A stretch of 64,000 bases of DNA from Shewanella aestuarii (lineage in GTDB: Bacteria; Pseudomonadota; Gammaproteobacteria; Enterobacterales; Shewanellaceae): NCBI RefSeq assembly GCF_014647215.1, contig NZ_BMOT01000001.1, positions 744,001-808,000 on the forward strand, written 5' to 3'. Position 1 is the first letter of the stretch; the number at the start of each line of letters is the position of its first letter. This document shows positions 30,573-38,648 of this stretch, piece by piece. The notes beneath the pieces were generated by a model. The model saw nothing but the letters and a program-made list of their open reading frames with translations, had not been told where the DNA came from and searched no databases. The position numbers and the translations under genes are program-made.

Positions 30573-31037
30573 TTAAGCCTCCGCATTTTCGGTAGCGGCA
30601 GCTTTAATCGCAGCCTTGATCCGTGGATAAGTGCCGCAGCGACAAATATTGCCAGCCATCGCCTCGTCAATTTGTCCATCTGTCGGTTTAGGTGTTTTTG
30701 CTAACAAGGCTGCTGCTGACATAATTTGCCCAGCTTGGCAGTAACCGCATTGCGGTACGTTATGCTCAGCCCATTTGGTTTTTAACTGCTCAGCTTCTAC
30801 ACCCTCAATGGTGGTAACCTGTTTACCGACAACTTGTTTTAAGCTGGTTAAACAGCCACGCATTGGTTCACCATCAACATGAATAGTACAAGCACCACAA
30901 AGACCGGAACCACAACCGAATTTCGTGCCACTTAATCCAATAATGTCACGTAATGCCCATAAAACGGGCATGTTGGGGTCAGCGTTAATGGTAAAGTTTT
31001 TACCATTAACTACTAATGTTTGGGCTGGAATTGTCAT
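30573..31037 (-). CDS. [2Fe-2S] subunit of the molybdenum hydroxylase (IorA-like)
   Basis: A 154-residue two-domain electron-transfer subunit. The plant-ferredoxin-type cluster is bound by Cys42, Cys47, Cys50 and Cys62 (CGSGLCGAC and RGC). The C-terminal helical domain binds the second cluster through Cys96, Cys99, Cys131 and Cys133 (CGYC, CRC). It has no signal peptide, so it presumably crosses the membrane together with its Tat-targeted partner. AGGAG precedes the ATG. It ends one base before the large-subunit start. Confidence 0.95.
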   Translation of the reverse strand: MTIPAQTLVVNGKNFTINADPNMPVLWALRDIIGLSGTKFGCGSGLCGACTIHVDGEPMRGCLTSLKQVVGKQVTTIEGVEAEQLKTKWAEHNVPQCGYCQAGQIMSAAALLAKTPKPTDGQIDEAMAGNICRCGTYPRIKAAIKAAATENAEA

Positions 31038-31040
31038 CTG

Positions 31041-31736
31041 TTACTCCTTGTTTGCCAACCACACGGTTAGATCGGCTTGGGTATCAATATCAATACTTGC
31101 TTGCGCTAAGTCGACACACACTAAGCTATTTGATTGAAGTCTTGTTTTTAATATTTTTTTAGCACCGACATCACCGGTTAACGCCAATAACGGCTTAAAG
31201 TCGTCCTTTAAAAATATAGCGGGCACACCAACATCTTGCTGATAAAATGCACCGGTTGTTTGCCCGCCATCGATAAATGCTTGCCATATTGCAAGATAAT
31301 CATTTGATTTCAACGCCACTTGATCCGCTAACACTAACATTAGCGCATCTGCTTGCTGGTTTTGGGCAAAATGTACTGCACTATGTATTGAACTCGATAA
31401 TCCCTGTTGCCATTGATGATTATGAATTACTTCAACTTGTTGAAATGAAGACATCAAAAGTGGATTTGACATAATTTGCTGATGATGTCCGCCTAACACT
31501 AGGGCTATGTGAGCTAAATTGACTGGTAAAGCATCATCTGTTTTACACTGCTGAACGATCATATTCTGCATTTGCTTTAACGCATCTAATGTTTGTCCAA
31601 GCATCAGTCGATTTTTATCGAGCATTGCCAACTGCTTTATTCCGTCAAAACGACGACTTTCACCGGCAGCTAAAATAACTACCACCGCCTTTTGGGGTTT
31701 ATCTTCGATGGATGATATTGGGGAGAACTGTTGCAT
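31041..31736 (-). CDS. mocA: MobA/MocA-like nucleotidyltransferase, probable molybdenum cofactor cytidylyltransferase
   Basis: A 231-residue NTP-transferase of the MobA-like fold. VVILAAGESRRFDGIKQLAML is the nucleotide-binding loop, and ADALMLVLADQVAL provides the metal-binding Asp in the third motif. MocA joins CTP to molybdopterin to make the MCD cofactor used by xanthine-dehydrogenase-family enzymes, which fits its neighbours exactly. The guanylyltransferase MobA is the alternative by sequence type but is less likely in this operon. It overlaps the xdhC-like stop by one base (TAATG) and ends 3 bases before the [2Fe-2S] gene. Confidence 0.85.
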   Translation of the reverse strand: MQQFSPISSIEDKPQKAVVVILAAGESRRFDGIKQLAMLDKNRLMLGQTLDALKQMQNMIVQQCKTDDALPVNLAHIALVLGGHHQQIMSNPLLMSSFQQVEVIHNHQWQQGLSSSIHSAVHFAQNQQADALMLVLADQVALKSNDYLAIWQAFIDGGQTTGAFYQQDVGVPAIFLKDDFKPLLALTGDVGAKKILKTRLQSNSLVCVDLAQASIDIDTQADLTVWLANKE

Positions 31737-32941
31737 TATTTCAGCATCACTTTATCTAAGCTAATGTTCTGACTAGCATGCAAAATACCATGACATTGAG
31801 CCAAAATACTTAATCCCACGGAACTGGGTAATTCGCCGCCCAAGGCTAAACCTGCAGGAGCTGAGAAATAGCCTGTAAAATCTGTCAAGCACAATTGCGC
31901 AGCATGTAATACTCTATCTCGCCGATGAACTGGCCCAAGTAATGCAATATAACCAAGGTTAAATTTCACCAATTGATTAAGGGCTTTAGCATCTAGACTG
32001 ACATTATGATTCATGACAAATGCGGCATCTAAGCTTTGATAAATGTCTCCATTAACGGCATCACAGGGCATTTTCATAATATTGGCACGTGGGAAATCAT
32101 ATTGGCGCGCATAAGCGGTGCGCTCATCAAAAATGGTTACTTTCCATCCTAAGGTTTGCGCAATTTGTGCTATAGGCTCTGCATCAAGGCCACCACCAAA
32201 AATACCTAAATGAATTGGAGGCGACATGGGAATGATTAAATGCCCTTCACATTGCGCAGAATCACTTTGCACTGCTGCTATTGTCTTTGTAAGAGACACT
32301 TTAACATCCTTTGATGGAGCCTGATTGAGGTTAAGACTTATAGCTTCGCGCTTTGATAACTCGATAGACGAAGGATTATAAACATCTGAGTGAGTATCTA
32401 AATCAGGGGGATCAATTTCACAGATGGCTAATGATATGGGGGCATTGTGTTTTGCTGCGACAAAAGTGGTTTTGCTGATTTGTTCCGCTTTATCCTTAAC
32501 CAGCCATCGAGCTTTCACCTTTGCTGCTGAGGTGCCGTTATTGACAATATCAATTTCAAACTCACCCGACTTGCCACTATTGAGATCGTGATAAAGTTTC
32601 TGTAATCCAAGATAGTGATTGGCTGAAGTCAGCGGCAACATCATGATGTTGACTATGCCACCACAACCTAACTGGTAACTGGTATCTGACTCATCGGTAG
32701 CATCATACGTGAGTTGAATGACTTGCTGAGTTTGAATGGCTCGCTGGGCATGGCGACGTAAATCGGCTTCTAAACAACCACCGCTTAACATGCCCAAGGT
32801 TTTACCCAAAGGGTGGAAAAACATTATTGCACCAGGTTTTCGATAAGAAGACCCTTGTACATGAGTAAGTATCGCAACAACCCAATCATCTTGATAATCA
32901 GCTTGCCAGACATCTAATAAATCGACCAAATGTTGACGCAT
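31736..32941 (-). CDS. XdhC-family molybdenum cofactor insertion/maturation protein
   Basis: A 401-residue XdhC/CoxI-type protein. The N-terminal domain has GSSYRKPGAIMFF and SGGCLEADLRRHAQ; the C-terminal Rossmann domain has LGIFGGGLDAEPIAQ and ends with GLALGGELPSSVGLSILAQ. XdhC proteins bind Mo-MCD, support its sulfuration and insert it into the target enzyme. Between the two domains lies a long, polar, low-conservation stretch (about residues 130-235) that makes it longer than many homologues. It is the first gene of the four-gene operon. Confidence 0.88.
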   Translation of the reverse strand: MRQHLVDLLDVWQADYQDDWVVAILTHVQGSSYRKPGAIMFFHPLGKTLGMLSGGCLEADLRRHAQRAIQTQQVIQLTYDATDESDTSYQLGCGGIVNIMMLPLTSANHYLGLQKLYHDLNSGKSGEFEIDIVNNGTSAAKVKARWLVKDKAEQISKTTFVAAKHNAPISLAICEIDPPDLDTHSDVYNPSSIELSKREAISLNLNQAPSKDVKVSLTKTIAAVQSDSAQCEGHLIIPMSPPIHLGIFGGGLDAEPIAQIAQTLGWKVTIFDERTAYARQYDFPRANIMKMPCDAVNGDIYQSLDAAFVMNHNVSLDAKALNQLVKFNLGYIALLGPVHRRDRVLHAAQLCLTDFTGYFSAPAGLALGGELPSSVGLSILAQCHGILHASQNISLDKVMLK

Positions 32942-33060
32942 GAATAACCCAAGGCATTCTATTGTGTTTAAGTTAACCTAACAGAGTGCAACAAGGATGA
33001 GAAGTCTACAACATGGTTAATATTCAATAAGCCTAATCCTAAGGTTCTGATAAGCCGCGA

Positions 33061-33705
33061 CTAACCTAATAGTTGATCAGCGACAAACGGGTTATGCTCA
33101 CGCTCTTCAGCAAATGTCGACATTGGGCCATGTCCAGGAATAAAACTGACATGGTTGCCAAGAGGCCAAAGTTTCTGTGTAATTGAATTCACTAAATCTT
33201 GATGATTTGATTGTGGAAAATCGGTTCTGCCAATCGAACTTCTAAAAAGCACATCACCAACCCAAGCAATACCTGACACCTTAGAATAAAACACGATATG
33301 TCCTGGTGTATGTCCTGGGCAATGGATCACAGATAAAGATTGCTCCCCCACGTTAACCTCTTCACCGTCAGTTAAGTATTGATTGGGAGCAAATACTTCA
33401 ACTGCAGGAAACCCAAAATTTTGGCTTTGCTTAGGTAAGCTGTCCAACCAAAATTTATCCGCAATATGAGGGCCAATTATGGGCACATTTAAATGCAATG
33501 CGAGTTTGTTTGCGCCACCAACATGATCAATATGGCCATGGGTTAATAATACTTTTTCAACTGTTAACCCGAGTTTATTCACCTCAGTTAACACACGCTC
33601 AATGTCGCCACCAGGATCGACAACAGCAGCCTTAAGAGTAGTTTCACACCAAATCACACTACAATTTTGCTGAAACGGGGTTACAGGTATGATTTGATAC
33701 TTCAT
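33061..33705 (-). CDS. Metallo-beta-lactamase fold hydrolase, glyoxalase II-like
   Basis: A 214-residue MBL-fold protein. Metal ligands are visible in THGHIDHVGG (HxHxDH), HCPGHTPGH, the bridging Asp in WVGDVLFRSSIGRTD and a final His in FIPGHGPMS. The YcbL-type single-domain glyoxalase II/persulfide dioxygenase-like group fits best; the actual thioester or other substrate is open. The start is ATG 33705, with AGGAG 8 bases ahead. A longer frame from 33726 would include that Shine-Dalgarno. It lies about 120 bases upstream of the xdhC operon on the same strand and is probably separate. Confidence 0.88.
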   Translation of the reverse strand: MKYQIIPVTPFQQNCSVIWCETTLKAAVVDPGGDIERVLTEVNKLGLTVEKVLLTHGHIDHVGGANKLALHLNVPIIGPHIADKFWLDSLPKQSQNFGFPAVEVFAPNQYLTDGEEVNVGEQSLSVIHCPGHTPGHIVFYSKVSGIAWVGDVLFRSSIGRTDFPQSNHQDLVNSITQKLWPLGNHVSFIPGHGPMSTFAEEREHNPFVADQLLG

Positions 33706-33869
33706 AAAGCACACTCCTAAATGCAAAAATACACATTTTATTATTCGCTAATTTTACCTTTGCTAACTTGATCTTGATACCAATTTACTTAAATTTAATC
33801 CCCCAGATTGATTGAGTTCTCCTAAACTGCCACTTACAATTAATCTAAAACCAATAACGAACAGCTCAC

Positions 33870-35159
33870 ATGAATATATCACAGACCTTAAGTGACATTA
33901 TTGTTCACAAACACACCTTTTCTGTCCCGCTAGATTATCAACAAAGTCCCAGTGAGCAAATTTCCATATTTGCCCGTGAAATAGTCAGTGTAGAAAATCA
34001 GCATAAAGCATTACCTTATTTAGTATTTTTTCAAGGCGGTCCAGGCTTTGGTGCCGCCAGACCTATCAATAACAGCGGTTGGATAAAGCGAGCCCTACAA
34101 GAGTATCGGGTATTATTACTTGATCAACGTGGCACAGGTCTTTCAACGCCAATAAATGCTGTAGCACTAAGTTATATGAATGCTAGTCAGCAAGCTGAAT
34201 ATTTGAGCCATTTTCGGGCTGACAATATCATTCGTGATGCTGAACTTATCCGAACTAAATTATCAGCAAACGAGCCCTGGACAATTTTAGGCCAAAGCTT
34301 TGGTGGATTTTGTGTATTACATTATTTATCAGCCGCGCCGGAAGGTGTTAAAGAAGCCTATATTACTGGCGGCATTCCCTCTTTAACTCGCAGCGCAGAT
34401 GAGGTGTATCAGGCAACATACCAAAGGGTATTGGCCAAAAACACTGACTTCTTTAAACGTTTTGCCGATGCAAGAACACTGGTTGACAACATAGCGCAGC
34501 ATTTGTATGAGCATAAAGTGTATTTAGCCACTGGAGAGCAACTCACTGTTGAAATGTTCCAATTACTCGGCATCAATTTAGGCATGGAACAAGGTCCAGA
34601 AGCAGTTTACTATTTATTAGAGCAAGCCCTTATCGACACTCGTCATGGCATTGAAGTCAATCCATTATTCTTACATCAATTTAGCCAATTTTTAGATTAC
34701 AACACTAACCCTATTTTTGCTCTACTGCATGAATCAATTTACTGCCAACAAAGTGCCTCTAAGTGGGCGGCCCATCGAGTGCGAGACAGCTACCCTGAAT
34801 TTCACTATCAACCGAATAAACCCTTGTTATTTACCGGTGAGATGATTTATCCATGGATGTTTAATCAATTTGCAGGATTGCAACCATTAAACGCCGCTGC
34901 AGATCTTTTAGCTGCAAAAAAAGATTGGCCCGCACTGTATAATTTAGAACAATTGGCCAATAACAAAGTGCCACTTGCGGCAGCAATATACAGCGAAGAT
35001 ATGTTTGTTGAAATGCAATATAGCTTAGAAACGGCAAAACAAGTTGGTAACTTAAAGTACTGGTTAACTTCAGAATATGAACACAATGGTATTCGTATGG
35101 ATGGCGAACATATTTTAGATAAATTAATCAAATTGAATCGAGGTCAATGCTTGCGTTGA
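33870..35159 (+). CDS. Alpha/beta hydrolase, proline iminopeptidase-like (S33 family)
   Basis: A 429-residue serine hydrolase. The oxyanion-hole segment FFQGGPGFGAARP, the LLDQRGTGLSTP motif and the nucleophile elbow GQSFGGF are those of prolyl aminopeptidases in clan SC. A late His in YEHNGIRMDGEH is the probable catalytic base. There is no signal peptide, so it should act in the cytoplasm, freeing N-terminal proline or similar residues from peptides. It is monocistronic and divergent from the MBL gene. Confidence 0.85.
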   Translation: MNISQTLSDIIVHKHTFSVPLDYQQSPSEQISIFAREIVSVENQHKALPYLVFFQGGPGFGAARPINNSGWIKRALQEYRVLLLDQRGTGLSTPINAVALSYMNASQQAEYLSHFRADNIIRDAELIRTKLSANEPWTILGQSFGGFCVLHYLSAAPEGVKEAYITGGIPSLTRSADEVYQATYQRVLAKNTDFFKRFADARTLVDNIAQHLYEHKVYLATGEQLTVEMFQLLGINLGMEQGPEAVYYLLEQALIDTRHGIEVNPLFLHQFSQFLDYNTNPIFALLHESIYCQQSASKWAAHRVRDSYPEFHYQPNKPLLFTGEMIYPWMFNQFAGLQPLNAAADLLAAKKDWPALYNLEQLANNKVPLAAAIYSEDMFVEMQYSLETAKQVGNLKYWLTSEYEHNGIRMDGEHILDKLIKLNRGQCLR

Positions 35160-35839
35160 TGCTTAGCTAACACAAGAACCTAGATTCAAAATAAGAAACA
35201 GATGAAAAAGCAACAAAGTGAAGCGTTTAATTTCTAATTAATGGTCAGTTAAGTATCAGCTTGTAGCATGTACATGTTCTACACACTCTTTATACATTTT
35301 ATGTGTTTACTTAATGATATTTGACCCATCATTTTAGCTTTAAACCTTTCCCGTATGCAGGTAAACCACTTTGGTTTACCTTTTTTTTTTGCTTTTGTAG
35401 TTATCACAAAACAACCTCCGAACCTGATTACAAGCGTAAGTTTTAAGCCAAACCGTTCTGTCGTTTTGGCAAAGGTTAAATGTGCGTTAGTAGAAAACTA
35501 TCAATTTACTCACCACATCACCCAGTCATCTGACTTCAGTGTTTAGCAACCCTTGATTAACCAAATTGGAATGCAAAATTCTAGCTTTGCAATTTAGACA
35601 ATCATATCTCTGCATACTTGGCTAGAAATGGGTACAAAGAATAAATCTAATTGTTGGGATGATGGTATCTGGATTTGAATTTTTAACACTGTGGATGATG
35701 ATATTTTCAAACAACAATAGAAGTTGCTGTTAACAATAACATTAAGTACATGCTTGTTTTAATTCAAGACAGAATTAATATAAAAGATTAAAACCTATTG
35801 ATAAAGCGAGGATTTAAAGCAAGGCGTTAAAACAAGAAA
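35160..35839. other. 680-base gene-poor region before the tRNA pair
   Basis: It contains a perfect ten-base palindrome CATGTACATG (35267-35276) within a longer imperfect inverted repeat (GTAG...CTAC), a TATACA at 35291, and a strong terminator at 35359-35390. The remaining 450 bases up to the tRNA genes are AT-rich, without a credible ORF or hairpin. A 63-codon plus-strand frame at 35355-35546 runs straight through the terminator and is not believed. Confidence 0.5.
35359..35390 (+). terminator. Strong intrinsic terminator, 200 bases after the hydrolase gene
   Basis: GGTAAACCA (35360-35368) and TGGTTTACC (35372-35380) form a nine-base stem with a three-base loop, followed by ten T. It could end a long 3' UTR of the hydrolase mRNA, or a separate short transcript. 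Confidence 0.9.
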
Positions 35840-35916
35840 TGGTACACCCGAGTGGACTCGAACCACCGACCCCTACCATGTCAAGGTAGTGCTCTAACCA
35901 GCTGAGCTACGGGTGT
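35840..35916 (-). tRNA. tRNA-Val (GAC)
   Basis: A 77-base gene with encoded CCA. The acceptor arms ACACCCG and CGGGTGT pair fully. The anticodon arm CTACC-TTGACAT-GGTAG places GAC in the loop, and the T arm contains GGTTCGAGTCC. The D arm reads GCTCAGCTGGTTAGAGC. Confidence 0.97.
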
Positions 35917-35943
35917 ATTTTGGGATGCTTAAGGAAATAAAAT

Positions 35944-36020
35944 TGGTACACCCGAGTGGACTCGAACCACCGACCCCTACCATGTCAAGGTAGTGCTCTA
36001 ACCAACTGAGCTACGGGTGT
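35944..36020 (-). tRNA. tRNA-Val (GAC), second copy
   Basis: It is identical to the neighbouring copy except for one base in the D loop (GCTCAGTTGG instead of GCTCAGCTGG). CCA is encoded. The copies are separated by 27 bases and should be cotranscribed, this one first. Confidence 0.97.
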
Positions 36021-36138
36021 ACAGATAATGCTTTCCTAACAAAGCGGTCGCTATAGTAAGTGTGATAACCACGGCTTGCAAGTAAAAGTTAACTTGAAAT
36101 GCTTAAATGGCGATTTGCTGTGCAACTTGTCAAATTAA

Positions 36139-36183
36139 AACTAAAAAGTCCAAGTCGTTGAAGCATAACGGCTTGGACTTTTT
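36139..36183 (-). terminator. Intrinsic terminator of galU
   Basis: A 17-base stem with one G-T pair (36143-36159 with 36167-36183; core AAGTCCAAG / CTTGGACTT) and a T-rich tail on the minus strand, about 60 bases after the galU stop. Confidence 0.9.
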
Positions 36184-36245
36184 AAGATGATGCTTCTTGT
36201 TATACTTAAAAAAGGTTAAGTCTTACTTTTAAGTCGAAGAGTTTT

Positions 36246-37133
36246 TTAATACTGTTCAAGTAATTTTGCTAAATCATTTTTGAATATTTCACCTAACTTG
36301 GGATCATGTAATCCATATTCAACAAATGCTTTCATATAACCTAATTTATCACCACAATCGTGTGACTTACCTGTCATATTGAATGCTTCAACAGAATCAG
36401 AAGCTATCAACATATCAATGGCATCAGTTAACTGAATCTCATCACCTGCCCCTGGGGGAGTTTTAGCAAGTAAAGCCCATATTTTTTCTGATAATACGTA
36501 ACGACCAATAACAGCCAGATTTGATGGAGCCTCTGATTGACTCGGTTTCTCAACCATGCGAGTTATCTTAGCTGATTGACCAGGAAGAATTTTCTCTCCA
36601 TTACAATCTGCGATACCGTATTTATGGACATCCTTTTCAGGAACTGGCGCGACCATGATCTGACTTGCTTTAGTTTGTTTAAATCTTGCGATCATAGATG
36701 CTAAATTTTCAGTACGTTGATCCGCTGAATAGCTGTCTAAAATAACATCAGGTAACACCACTGCAAATGGTTCATCACCAATACAAGGTTTTGCGCACAA
36801 TACAGCATGACCTAAGCCTTTTGCTTCACCTTGGCGCACATGCATGATAGTAACGTTTTTGGGGCAAATAGACTGTACTTCATGTAATAGCTGACGCTTA
36901 ACACGTTTTTCAAGAGTCGATTCCAGTTCATAGGATTTATCGAAATGGTTTTCAATTGCGTTTTTACTGGCATGGGTAACCAACACGATTTCGGTTACGC
37001 CTGCACTAACACATTCATCAACAATATATTGAATTAATGGCTTATCAACTAAAGGTAACATCTCTTTAGGAATAGCCTTAGTTGCTGGCAACATCCGAGT
37101 GCCTAGTCCTGCTACGGGGATAACAACTTTCAT
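36246..37133 (-). CDS. galU: UTP-glucose-1-phosphate uridylyltransferase
   Basis: The 295-residue enzyme that makes UDP-glucose from UTP and glucose-1-phosphate for LPS, capsule and galactose metabolism. The nucleotide loop [19 protein letters not shown] is at residues 8-26, and VEKP (about 191) and [14 protein letters not shown] are as in E. coli GalU. AAGGAG precedes the ATG. It is monocistronic, with its own terminator. Confidence 0.96.
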   Translation of the reverse strand: MKVVIPVAGLGTRMLPATKAIPKEMLPLVDKPLIQYIVDECVSAGVTEIVLVTHASKNAIENHFDKSYELESTLEKRVKRQLLHEVQSICPKNVTIMHVRQGEAKGLGHAVLCAKPCIGDEPFAVVLPDVILDSYSADQRTENLASMIARFKQTKASQIMVAPVPEKDVHKYGIADCNGEKILPGQSAKITRMVEKPSQSEAPSNLAVIGRYVLSEKIWALLAKTPPGAGDEIQLTDAIDMLIASDSVEAFNMTGKSHDCGDKLGYMKAFVEYGLHDPKLGEIFKNDLAKLLEQY

Positions 37134-37463
37134 TTACTCTCCTTAAGAGTTCTATAATATTTCTGGAAATACTAAAACAGAAACTAAGTTGATTTATTGT
37201 TGATGTCCAAGGTGAAAAATTTTGTATCACCTTGATATAAATATATTTCGAATATAGCACAATTTCAGATTTACGGCTTTTTGATGTTTGCTTTATCTTG
37301 AATATACTTATTCAACATAATGATTCACCATTATGGATTGAAACTTCAGGTTTCAGGTACTTTTTATATCTTATTGCATAATACTTGGTAAAAAAATTAC
37401 AAAATTGCTTTATTCGCTATTGCAAACAAACTCATTAGCGGTTAAGTTTTAAAGCACAACAAG
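37134..37463. other. galU-his divergent intergenic region
   Basis: About 330 bases, strongly AT-rich, which should carry the galU promoter (minus strand) and sequences upstream of the his promoter. No small ORF or clear operator was recognised here. The his leader elements begin at about 37464 and are listed separately. Confidence 0.5.
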
Positions 37464-37493
37464 TTCACCAGCATTTAGCACAGAACTTAATAT
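37464..37493 (+). promoter_or_regulatory. Candidate his operon promoter
   Basis: TTCACC (37464-37469) and TAATAT (37488-37493), spaced by 18 bases, each match 4 of 6 consensus positions. A start near 37500 would give a leader of about 40 bases before hisL. Confidence 0.35.
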
Positions 37494-37502
37494 GAATTTT
37501 AA

Positions 37503-37524
37503 AAAACAGCTTTGAAGCTGTTTT
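37503..37524. repeat. Hairpin just upstream of the his leader peptide
   Basis: A ten-base stem (AAAACAGCTT / AAGCTGTTTT) with a two-base loop. The better T run is on the minus strand. It may be a terminator against antisense transcription, or a 5' element of the his leader RNA. Confidence 0.55.
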
Positions 37525-37542
37525 AACCAAGAGAAACACAAC

Positions 37543-37590
37543 ATGAACATCCAACTAACTGCAATTCATCATCACCACCATATGCGGTAG
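37543..37590 (+). CDS. hisL: his operon leader peptide
   Basis: A 15-codon ORF, MNIQLTAIHHHHHMR, with five consecutive His codons (CAT CAT CAC CAC CAT) at positions 9-13. A ribosome stalled on these codons when charged tRNA-His is scarce would change folding of the downstream RNA and prevent termination. AAGAG lies upstream of the ATG. E. coli HisL has seven His codons in the same arrangement. Confidence 0.95.
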   Translation: MNIQLTAIHHHHHMR

Positions 37591-37676
37591 CCTTCGGATG
37601 CTTACTGCCGAGGGTTTATTTCCCTTCCGGCGGTGAAACTATCACAAACCCCTGGAAGAAATTTCAGGGGTTTTTT
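37583..37676 (+). promoter_or_regulatory. his operon transcription attenuator
   Basis: Three alternative stems follow the leader peptide. CGGTAG at its stop pairs with CTGCCG (about 37606; pause-type hairpin). ACTGCCG-GGG (about 37604-37614) pairs with CCC-CGGCGGT (about 37622-37636) as the competing antiterminator. AAACCCCTG (37646-37654) pairs with CAGGGGTTT (37665-37673), followed by six T, as the terminator. hisG starts 73 bases after the T run. Confidence 0.88.
37646..37676 (+). terminator. Attenuator terminator of the his operon
   Basis: A nine-base stem AAACCCCTG / CAGGGGTTT with a ten-base loop and a T run. It is conditional: used when histidine is plentiful. Confidence 0.9.
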
Positions 37677-37748
37677 GTTTTTCTTATTTTAACTTTTTAT
37701 TTTAACTAATTGTTTTTATATTTTAATTTTACTTATAGGTGTTTACTA

Positions 37749-38648
37749 ATGACTGAATCAAACCGTTTAAGAATTGCCATTCAAAAGTCTGGTCGTTTAT
37801 CAAAAGAGTCGCAGCAACTGTTAAAAAGCTGTGGTGTTAAATTCACTGTTAACGAGCAACGCCTTATTGCCCACGCCGATAATATGCCAATCGATTTATT
37901 AAGAGTGCGTGATGATGATATCCCAGGTTTAGTGATGGATGGCGTTGTTGACTTAGGGATCATTGGTGAGAATGTTCTAGAAGAAGAACAGCTAGAGCGC
38001 CAGCTAGTGAATAAACCTGCTGATTGTATCAAATTACGTGAGCTTGATTTTGGTGCATGCCGGTTATCGTTAGCCGTCCCGAATGAGTTTAGCTACAACG
38101 ATGCGCAATCGTTAGAAGGACTTCGCATTGCCACTTCTTACCCGAACATTTTGCGCCGATTCATGCAAGAAAAAGGCATAAACTACCGTGATTGTATGCT
38201 TAAAGGTTCGGTTGAGGTTGCCCCTCGCGCAGGCCTTGCTGACGGCATCTGTGATTTAGTGTCAACAGGTGCAACACTTGAAGCCAATGGCTTATATGAA
38301 ACAGAAGTCATTTACCGCTCGATGGCTTGTATTATTCAATCAAACCAGCCACAAACTCCATCAAAACAAGCCCTAATTGATAAAATTTTGTCTCGTGTAA
38401 ATGGCGTGATCCGTGCACGTGAAAGTAAATATATTTTATTACACGCGCCAACTGAAACACTTGATCAAATCGTTGCATTACTACCAGGCGCAGAAAATCC
38501 AACCGTGTTACCGCTTAATGATGATACTAACCGAGTGGCAATTCACGCGGTCAGCACAGAGGATTTATTTTGGGACACCATGGAGCAATTGACCGCTTTA
38601 GGTGCGACGTCAATATTGGTGATGCCAATTGAAAAAATGATGGGGTAA
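37749..38648 (+). CDS. hisG: ATP phosphoribosyltransferase
   Basis: The 299-residue long-form HisG, the first and feedback-inhibited enzyme of histidine synthesis (ATP plus PRPP). From the ATG at 37749 it starts [18 protein letters not shown] and has exactly the length of the E. coli protein. A longer frame from 37710 adds 13 unlikely residues. The C-terminal ACT-like regulatory domain (from about 225) is present, and there is no HisZ requirement for this form. The stop overlaps the hisD start by one base. Confidence 0.97.
   Translation: MTESNRLRIAIQKSGRLSKESQQLLKSCGVKFTVNEQRLIAHADNMPIDLLRVRDDDIPGLVMDGVVDLGIIGENVLEEEQLERQLVNKPADCIKLRELDFGACRLSLAVPNEFSYNDAQSLEGLRIATSYPNILRRFMQEKGINYRDCMLKGSVEVAPRAGLADGICDLVSTGATLEANGLYETEVIYRSMACIIQSNQPQTPSKQALIDKILSRVNGVIRARESKYILLHAPTETLDQIVALLPGAENPTVLPLNDDTNRVAIHAVSTEDLFWDTMEQLTALGATSILVMPIEKMMG

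Noticed and set aside
30571..30679. Longer N-terminus for the molybdopterin subunit
   Set aside because: It would overlap the end of the [2Fe-2S] gene in another frame and put the twin-arginine motif too far from the start; GGAGG before ATG 30571 fixes the start.
35355..35546. 63-codon plus-strand frame after the hydrolase gene
   Set aside because: It reads through the strong terminator at 35359-35390, encodes a run of Phe from the T tract, and has no plausible Shine-Dalgarno or homologue.
35821..36060. Genomic island attachment site at the tRNA-Val pair
   Set aside because: The repeated sequence is fully explained by two complete tRNA genes; there is no integrase or mobile gene nearby.
37078..37260. 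60-codon minus-strand frame overlapping the galU start
   Set aside because: It lies in the promoter region and the first galU codons in another frame, with AT-rich low-complexity content and no family resemblance.
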